A stretch of 18,251 bases of DNA from Lewinella sp039816955 (GTDB taxonomy: Bacteria > Bacteroidota > Bacteroidia > Chitinophagales > Saprospiraceae): NCBI GenBank assembly GCA_039816955.1, contig JBCBWU010000143.1, positions 1 through 18,251 on the forward strand, in the 5' to 3' direction. A program made the position numbers and the translations under genes. Position 1 is the stretch's first letter; each line of letters begins with the position of its first letter. Positions 8,201-15,700 of this stretch are shown one piece after another. The notes under the pieces were generated by a model. The model had not been told where the DNA came from. It did not search any database and saw only the letters and a list, made by a program, of their open reading frames with translations.

Positions 8201-9206
8201 GCTTGAATATTTTAACCAGCCTAAGACCTTCTTCCGTTTGCTGCCAATAAACACCTTGCTTATCAATCAGAAGGGTAGTCTTGTAGGTGTCCTGGTTCTT
8301 ATCCTTCACATTGGTGACGGGAAGGAGCTGCCGGTTTTCTAAATCAATTAGCGACAGATTAGACTCGCCGGTGCTAACGTTGAGGTAGAGCTGATCATCT
8401 ACTGCATTGTACAAAACAAATTTTGGGCTTGACGTATTAACCCCGAGTGGAATTTGAATGCGCATCATTTCCTCTGTACTATTCTCTAGTACTTTGAGAA
8501 TACGCATAACTCCTTCATCAAAATTGCATTCCACAAACCAATCTTCCGCTGTTTTGTAACCTTCGATCAAATACGCTGTAGCGGCCGTGTTAAATCTTTT
8601 TAAAATGCCCCGATTTTCGTAGTCGAATTTAACCCAACCAATTTTACCCCCAAAATGTGCCCAAAGCCCTTTCTTTTTCGCTAAAACCGAGCCAGCTCCT
8701 TGTAGGTGTGGCAAACTAGTAAAACCTGTATTGGGATGATAATGATAGAACTCCTGGGTGTTGATGGTTTTCATGTAAATACCACCATCTACGCCTTGCC
8801 ACAATTGCTCCATGGGATGATCAAAGGGAACACCATTGGGAAATTTTTCTGCGAGTGACAAAACCTCAAAAGTCTTGCGGTGCATCAGATCAATATGGTT
8901 CCCGTCGGTAAACCAGAAATAGCCCTCTGCGTCTTCCACCAGCAGATTAGGGCGGGGGATACCTCGGAGTTTAGTATTCGATTTGGTAAACCACCGTATG
9001 CTATGGCCATCATAACGGCCTACACCATCCAGCGAACGGAACCAGATGAAACCATCTTCATCCTGGTAGATAAAGGAAATTCGTTTGTTGAGTAGGCCGT
9101 CCGCAGCGGTGATATCATGGGTACTATAGACGTAGTCCTGGCCTGTTAGTGAGGTAAACAGGCAAAAGAAGAAAAGCAGGACGACTGTTGCACTTGATTT
9201 GAGCAT
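5223..9206 (-). CDS. Hybrid two-component system sensor/AraC regulator (HTCS), copy 2
   Basis: This is a paralogue of the downstream HTCS, with 1327 residues from the ATG at 9206. The frame is open to 9251, but the 9206 start gives a clean signal peptide (MLKSSATVVLLFFF, cleaved near LTGQ) and aligns with copy 1, whereas the longer form puts charged residues and prolines before it. Domain order: Reg_prop propeller (about 25-655), Y_Y_Y, membrane helix (about 755-778), coiled coil, HisKA with H831 in SHELRTPL, HATPase_c (SNYLSNALKF, DTGIGISSDD, GAGIGLA), receiver with D1130 in SDLMMP and TKPF lysine, and an AraC HTH over the last 105 residues. All key residues are present. Identity with copy 1 is very high in the first 150 residues, Y_Y_Y and HTH, and clearly lower in the middle of the propeller. 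It is divergent from the giant adhesin-like gene, which could be a target; this is inference from position only. Confidence 0.95.
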   Translation of the reverse strand: MLKSSATVVLLFFFCLFTSLTGQDYVYSTHDITAADGLLNKRISFIYQDEDGFIWFRSLDGVGRYDGHSIRWFTKSNTKLRGIPRPNLLVEDAEGYFWFTDGNHIDLMHRKTFEVLSLAEKFPNGVPFDHPMEQLWQGVDGGIYMKTINTQEFYHYHPNTGFTSLPHLQGAGSVLAKKKGLWAHFGGKIGWVKFDYENRGILKRFNTAATAYLIEGYKTAEDWFVECNFDEGVMRILKVLENSTEEMMRIQIPLGVNTSSPKFVLYNAVDDQLYLNVSTGESNLSLIDLENRQLLPVTNVKDKNQDTYKTTLLIDKQGVYWQQTEEGLRLVKIFKPVFSQYANGYPTRGLWADDHRLFIQFRYVDLDRSTEVNQIPELERLQSTLHTTKDQLWLGGSLGIYQVNPTTLDVLEHIPKLSTKGLWSIWRDQDKNWWGGLYQDGIVLKTKRDSILRPYDQYNGFQQLKTSRVLQLLEDGPFLWAITNSGLYFIHKDRGVLRRYWSEGEAGYRLPFEDIHYLHKDKDGLFWVASNADGLVHFELDQEGKVKQHRKYTTDDNLSSNILYTILEDDKERLWISTLNGISCFDKKTADIQVFSKEDGLTELEFNRISCFQDKNGRMYFGSIDGVVGFTPDDVKEDGAYTFPVCITSLSVFDGESERLIERNTNQTDEIILQPDDRFFRLSVSMLDFFNVGRLRYAYQIEGLYDDFQQINGNTIEISGLPFGEYKLRVRGQSSDRRYSTQDLVLPLIVVSPIYYRWWFILLVFVLLVATIVRLYYWRIEQLTERRRQLELIVQERTNQIQRDKSIIEGQAARLQELDQVKSRFFANISHELRTPLTLILAPLEGILKRNLQNKRDYTSLQLMQQNGQRLFKRINELLDLSRLDTNKLDVNETPTFLYALVKTTLAMFESTANLKSIQLLLDYELDEQLQLKLDSDKVEKIISNYLSNALKFTPQDGKITLRAERKANQILLSVNDTGIGISSDDLDRVFDRFYQTNQTDQQVGAGIGLALCKELAKVLNGEVWATSQLGQGSTFFLQLPFIATSANISFDQYMPSTTAVAVLPDEQPFTTVNHDDDRPQIMVVEDNADLRRYIALLLTDKYQVITVENGQAAIEQLKTNGPPALIISDLMMPIMDGMELAKHVKANEDWWSTPIVILTARQSSDVKLDALRIGVDDYLTKPFREEELLVRISNLIQNRRNRGLITEEETVDDTPTVDISPTDLNWLEQLEAVISDQLANPKFKLVEAASSMNMSYRRLQQKLKAITGLTPKQYQRSIKLAKARELLKSGQVQTVTEVMYQLGFDNHHYFSKLYREEFGVMPSEEL

Positions 9207-9718
9207 TGTACTAATACACCTAGGAGGAATCATTCCAGGACGAAAGATCATATATTATATTGATAACGGAAAAACAGCGTGTCAGCTTACTTTAAAAATG
9301 TTGTAGGCTTGAATAGCTGGATCGTTTTCTAATAATGATAATTGGTGATAAATCTCCTGCTGAAGAAACCTACTACAATGTGCCTGTCTATCCATTTCCT
9401 ACAACAAATGGAGGTGAGTAGGGCTACTCGAAAGGTGAAGATAATTAGCATAAACACGAAACTTGGACGCATTTGCTAATAGAAACCTAAAGTAGAGTAC
9501 CCTAAATTTTGATATTTATGCCGACCTAAATATGGATGTCCCCTTTCATCCTGTTGCATTTCGTTGCAAATCACCGTACGCCCATTTTCTGCAGTGCTAG
9601 CTATTGCTTAATCCTAGTGATGGAACGCACTGTACAACACTACGTCATTAAAGTCTTCCCCGGTACTGTTTGTGCCATGGCTTTTGAGACGACCAATGAC
9701 TAATGAATTTTTAATCTC
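9207..9718. other. Divergent intergenic region between HTCS-2 and the giant gene
   Basis: About 510 bp separate the two divergent genes, so promoters for both should lie here. The stretch is AT-rich near 9241-9260 and 9330-9350. CCTAAA occurs three times (9486, 9501, 9525), a TTGCA/TGCAA dyad lies near 9555-9575, and TGTTGTAGG (about 9300) recurs inverted as CCTACAACA (about 9399). None of these is strong enough to name as an operator. No convincing sigma-ABfr-type promoter or RNA gene was found. Confidence 0.5.
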
Positions 9719-12700
9719 ATGAAGTATTCTCTACATCTAGCGCTTACAGCGTTGCTATTCCTGTTAATTAGTATTCCCAGAGAGGAATTATCGGCACAGT
9801 GTGCATTTGATAACTTCGTTCTATTTGATGATGCGGGTGTTGTAGGCAATACCGAAAACTCCGCTTGCGCTACCCTAACCTATGATCCGGATGTACTTGG
9901 AACAGCCACAGGTATCAGTTTAGAGCTGGAGCACAGCTGGCAAGGAGATCTAAGCATTATTGTAGCAGCTTGTGGAGAGACGCTTGCCGTGATGACGCGC
10001 CCAGGAGGCGGAAATTGTTCTGACGGCTCACCTTTTGGTTCTGGAACTGATATTGGTAGCGATGGCAATTTGGTTACGCTAACTTTTAGTGATGATGGGA
10101 CTGATAATCCGGATGTGGGCATTGCTTCATCAGGTGGTGACTACGGCATCGGTACAGATCCTTGTGGTGTGGGTACAGTGAGCTCTTTTGCCGATCTAGC
10201 TGCGGCTTGTCCTAGTGGACCAATTAGCATGGAAATCTGTATTACGGATCATGAGAATGGAGATGATGGTACGGTGAGTAATGTAAATCTTATTACCCCA
10301 ACGGCTAATGTTTGTGGCTGCACTGATCCAGATTTTGTGACTTATGATCCTAGTGCAACTGTTGATGATAATTCTTGTGCTAATTCACTGTTTTGTGCCT
10401 TGGATATGGTTTCCATTCCAGAAGTAGCGGTTGCGGTTGGTAATACCGATAACGCAGTTTGTGAAACACTAACTTACGACCCTGCCGTACTGGGTACGGC
10501 TACCGGTATCAGTTTGGAGTTGGAACACAGCTACCAGGGTGATCTAAGTATAATTGTAGCTGCTTGTGATGAGACCCTAGCGGTGATTTCGCGCCCGGGA
10601 GGGGGCGATTGCTCTGGTGGGAGCCCGTTTGGTTCTGGAACTGATATTGGCACGGTCAATACGTTGGTTACGTTGGTTTTTAGTGATGATGGGACTGATG
10701 ACCCTCATGAAGGTATAGCTACTTCTGGTGGTTTCTACGGTGTTGGAACTAATGCTTGTGGTGTTGGTACAGTGAGTTCTTTTGCTGAGCTAGCTGCTGC
10801 TTGCCCTACGGGACCCATTAGCATGGTCATTTGTATTGCTGATCATGCTAATGGTGACGATGGTGTGGTGAACAATTTATCCTTGATCACTCCCACAGAT
10901 GGTATTTGTGGCTGCACTGATTCAGATGGCGAGAACTACGATCCTTCCGCCACCGTTGACAATGGCTCTTGTATTATTCCGGAACCAATTACCTGCCCAG
11001 CAAACGTGAGTGTCTCTAATGATGCGGGGGAATGTAGTGCTGTGGTGAATGATTTGACTCCAACTGTTTTAGATGGAATATTTGATGTAGAATACGAACT
11101 CACTGGCGCTACTACGGGTTCAGGAGATGAGGACGCTAGTGGTACTACCTTCAACGTCGGAGAGACGACCGTGACCTACTATGCACTAGATGAAGATGAA
11201 GAAGAAGTGAGCTGTAGCTTTACGGTGACAGTAAATGACACCGAAGCGCCAAGCATCACTTGTCCTAATAATATTGAGGTAGAGATTTGTGAAGCGATTA
11301 CGACGGTAACGTGGGATGAAAGTGTTGTTATCCCAACGGATAATTGTGGCTTGGAAGATGCCATACCCGGCTATATTTATGCGGGGCGCTCTGGAGATAG
11401 TTATTTCTATTATTCTGAGGAGCGGATCGATGCCACTGAGTTAGATACGGAGCAAGCTTACCTGGCTACTTTTGGTGGTGGCGTCGCTACCATTAAGAGT
11501 GAGGCTGATAATGGTTTTGCCACTGAGTTAGCTAATGCCCTCAATGAGCGCTTGTTGATTGGTTACAATGATGTAGCGGAAGAAGATGTGTTTGTTTGGG
11601 TAAATGGTGGTGGTACGGGTTACACGAACTGGGATCTTGCCGAACCCAACGATAACCTTGGTGCAGAGGATTATACCGAATTGAAACTTGATGGCCTTTG
11701 GAATGATTTTGATAATGGAGGTAATCGGGTTTTCTTGGCAGAGCTACCTGTATCTGCTGCGGATCTGAGCATTACTGTTTCTCACGAGAGCGGATCGGCT
11801 TTTACGGTAGGAACAACGGTAGTTACTTACACGGTGACTGATGCTGCGGGCAATACCGGAAATTGTTCTTTTGAGGTAACGGTCGTTCCGGATACAGAAT
11901 CACCAACCATCACCTGCCCGGATGATGTGGTAGTAAATACGGATTCTACCCTTTGTGAAGCAGTAGTGATCTGGGATGAAAGCAATGTCATACCAACGGA
12001 TAACTGTGGCCTTGAGGATCTTCTTCCCGGCTACATCTTTGCCGGCCGCTCAGGAGACAGCTACTTCTACTATTCTGAGGAAGAGATAGCTGTGAATACC
12101 TTGGAAACGGAGCAAGCTTATCTGGCTACGTTCGGCGGCGGGGTCGCAACCATCAAAAGTCAGGCAGATAACATCTTTGCTGCTGAAGTAGCTAGCTCTA
12201 TTGGAGAAAGTTTGTTAATCGGTTACAATGATGTAGCTGAGGAAGATACCTTTGTTTGGGTAAATGGTGGTGGTACGGGTTACACAAATTGGCGTAGTGG
12301 AGAACCTAATAACTCTGACGATGCAGAAGACTATACCGAGGTGAATACCTTCGGTGAATGGAATGATGTCAATAATGATGAATTCCTTGTTTTCTTAGCG
12401 GAACTACCGATTTCCGCCACAAATTTAAGCATTACATCTTTGCCAGCGATTGGCTCAACCTTTGCCGAGGGAACGACGGTGGTGACCTATACGGTAACGG
12501 ATTTTGCCGGTAATACAGGGAATTGCACGTTCAACGTAACGGTGAATGATACAGAAGCGCCGGCTCTGACTTGCCCTGATGATATTACGGCAGTAACCTC
12601 TGATTGCAATGGAATAACGGTGGATTACACGGTACCTACCGCCACTGACAACTGCTCTGCAGCGACGGTAGTGCTTGCGGAAGGCTTGGGCACGGGTGCC

Positions 12701-15700
12701 ACTTTTCCCATTGGTGCAACACAAGAAATATATACTGCGACGGATGTTCTAGGGAACACTAGTTCTTGTACCATCAATGTTTTTGTCAGTGATGATACGC
12801 CACCAGAGATCGTAAACTGCCCAGATGATTTTACGGTATCAACTGAACCTGGTGAATGTTTGGCAGTCGTTAGTTGGACAGAACCTACGGTGACAGACAA
12901 TTGTGATATCGGTAGTACGATTACACTGTCCGATAATTTTGATCCCATAGGAACAGAAATTTGGTCTGATCTGGAAGGGGGAGAGGAAAGTACGCTTTGC
13001 GGTGCGATAACGGGTAATGCATTTCGCTTTGCTGGAACTGACGATGATGGTGGCCAACGATTCATAGAAACCAAGCCTTTTAATGCCACTGGTGGAGGTA
13101 CGCTGTCATTCTACTTAATCATTGCGGGTGAAAATGACGCCGAAGGTTGTGAAGAGGCAGATTCAGAAGAGGGGGTATACCTGGAGTATTCTACCGACGG
13201 TATTACTTGGACAACAATCGAATACTATGAAACAGTAGACGATGGTGCAGGCGATGCCCCTCACTTGGATGTGTTTGATCAAAAAACAGAGACGATCCCT
13301 GGCTTAGCACGTACGCCTTTTACCAAATTTAGACTGATACAAAAAGACTTTAGCAACGAAGACAGTGATCATTGGTCGATTGATGATTTTGAAATTACCA
13401 CTAGTTCTGGTACCAGTATTGGTCAGGTGTCCGGTTTAGGTAATGGTGCTCTTACTGGTCTCGGTACCAATACGATAACCTACCAGGCTGTTGATGCTGG
13501 TGGTAATGCAACCACTTGTAGTTTTACCATTACAGTGGAAGACACAGAAGGCCCCACAATTGACAATTGCCCTACTGATATTTCGGTAGATGCGCCGATT
13601 GGTTCTTGTGTAGTCGGAGTAGAATGGGAAGAACCTACTGTCATGATGGATAATTGCATAGCTTTCCCCGACTTAAGTGATGTCCTGGCTAGCTACAATA
13701 GTAATATTGATAACGTGCTGGCAGTTATTCCTAACAGATACGTACTGGGAGAGGATTTTGAAAACAATAATAGTTTTGATGACGGCGGAGGTGATACTTA
13801 TGATGGCGCAAACTTTATTTCTACTGACCTGGCATCTATCATAGATTATTCAGAGAATACAGTCACTAGCTCTGATGATTTCGGAACTAATACCGCTTAC
13901 TTTACTAGTTATAATGATGGTGTTTGGATGTTGGCGGCTGATCTGGCAAACGTATCTACCTACCTTATCTCTGGAAATAATGGAGCAGATGGAAATGGAA
14001 ACGCTGGCGAATATGTAACTACCTATACAGCTGCTGATGGCGTGACTTACTATGCTTTCATTAAGCAAGTCTACAATGCGAATGATCCTTCGATTAACCA
14101 TCTGGTTTTAGTGCCAGGAAATCCTGGTGCTACCCATTCCTGGTCGACTGATACCAATGATGACTTTCATCAGGTTGAAGGATTGACAGGTACTACTCGG
14201 ATTTATCATTTTAACTTTTATGGTGATGATGAGATAGATGACGGCTATCAATACACAACTACTGAATTAGATGCAGTAATTGAAGCGTTTGTCACTAATG
14301 TTGTGGGTTTAACTGAACTTCCAACTATTGAACAGACGGCAGGCCCTGAAAACGGGGCAGACTTCTCCGTAGGAACAACAACCGTCACTTACACTGCTAC
14401 TGATCCGCAGGGCGCTACGAGTACCTGTTCTTTCGATGTAACAGTAAATGATGTAGAGTCACCAACTGCCCTCTGCCAAGATGTGGAGGTAACACTAGCC
14501 AATGGAATGGCTACAGTTGATCCTTCACAAGTAGATAACGGATCTTCCGATCTATGTGGCACGATAAGCTTAAGCCTGGATATCACCGCTTTTGATTGTG
14601 ACGATGTGGGGGGAGATAATCCAGTAGTACTCACGGTAGATGATGGCAATGGCAATAGCGCCACTTGCGATGCGAATGTCACGGTTACGGATGAGGAGCC
14701 TTCTTTAGCCTTTAGCACGATTGAATCTGCGTGTGTGGTGGCAGAGCCTATAGCAAGCCTAGGTGGAGCTACGCCTATTGGCGGCGTTTACTCCGGTACA
14801 GGAGTGACCGATGATGGCAATGGCGAGACCTTTACACTGGATGCTAGTGCTAGTGGCACGACCACTGTTACCTATACCTATACTACTGCCGGGGGGTGTG
14901 AGTCTAGCACAAGTACCGATATCGTTATCACAGATTGTGCATTCGAAGTAACTGACCCATGTGCTTGCTTAGATAATGCAACAATTATCGATTTGGATGC
15001 TGGTACTGGCGGTGATGACGGACAATTTTCCGAAGTAGTCTCGGTCGCCAATCCCAGTGGAGTTTTATTGGCTGGCCAAACCTGGTCAGTAACGGCAGCA
15101 ACTGGTGTGCTTGATGCGTATAATGTCCCTGCGGTAGGTACGCAAAGTGCAGGAGTTCCGGTAGCCACCGATGGTAGCGTTACCTTGAGCTATAATATGA
15201 CATCGGGTACTTACGAATTACCTTTTGTGCACCTTGATGCAACAGGATATTCCATTGAAGTGGAAGGGCCGTTTGCGTTAGGTAATCCGGCCAATGTTGT
15301 TGTTGTAATTGGCAATACCTGTCAATATCCTAGCCCCGTATTCGATCCAAGCCTGCCGGACTTTATTTGTGCTGCTGAGCCAGCTATCACTTTAGGTGGG
15401 AATGATACTAACGGCGGTACTGCTGATGCCGTCAGCTTTACGATAGATGGTAACGCTGCTACGGAGTTTGACCCCGGAGCGCTGGGACCAGGCATCTATA
15501 CCGTCGTCATGACTTATGACGGAGCGGATGATGGAAATGGTGGCGTTTCGCCAGATGGTGGAACTACGCCAGCAATGCCAGGATGTACGCAAACGGTGCA
15601 GAAAGAAGTAGAAGTAGGTGGTTTTCCACCAATCATCACTTGTCCAGCTGATAACTTTGATCTGTCAACGGGGTGCAACCCAATAGTGCCTGCTGCTGCA

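Noticed and set aside
9207..9251. 15-residue N-terminal extension of HTCS-2
   Set aside because: The internal ATG at 9206 gives a standard signal peptide and aligns with the paralogue's start; the extension would place Arg and Pro residues before it.
9486..9530. Three CCTAAA motifs in the divergent intergenic region
   Set aside because: The spacing is irregular (15 and 24 bases) and the motif is short and AT-rich; chance is sufficient.
9664..9672. TACTGTTTG upstream of the giant gene as a Bacteroidota -7 promoter element
   Set aside because: The spacing TA-N3-TTTG is one base off the TAnnTTTG consensus, and there is no TTTG at the expected -33 distance.
12625..13089. 154-aa minus-strand ORF
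   Set aside because: It is a low-complexity Ser/Val/Pro-rich shadow of the repetitive HYR coding sequence on the other strand.
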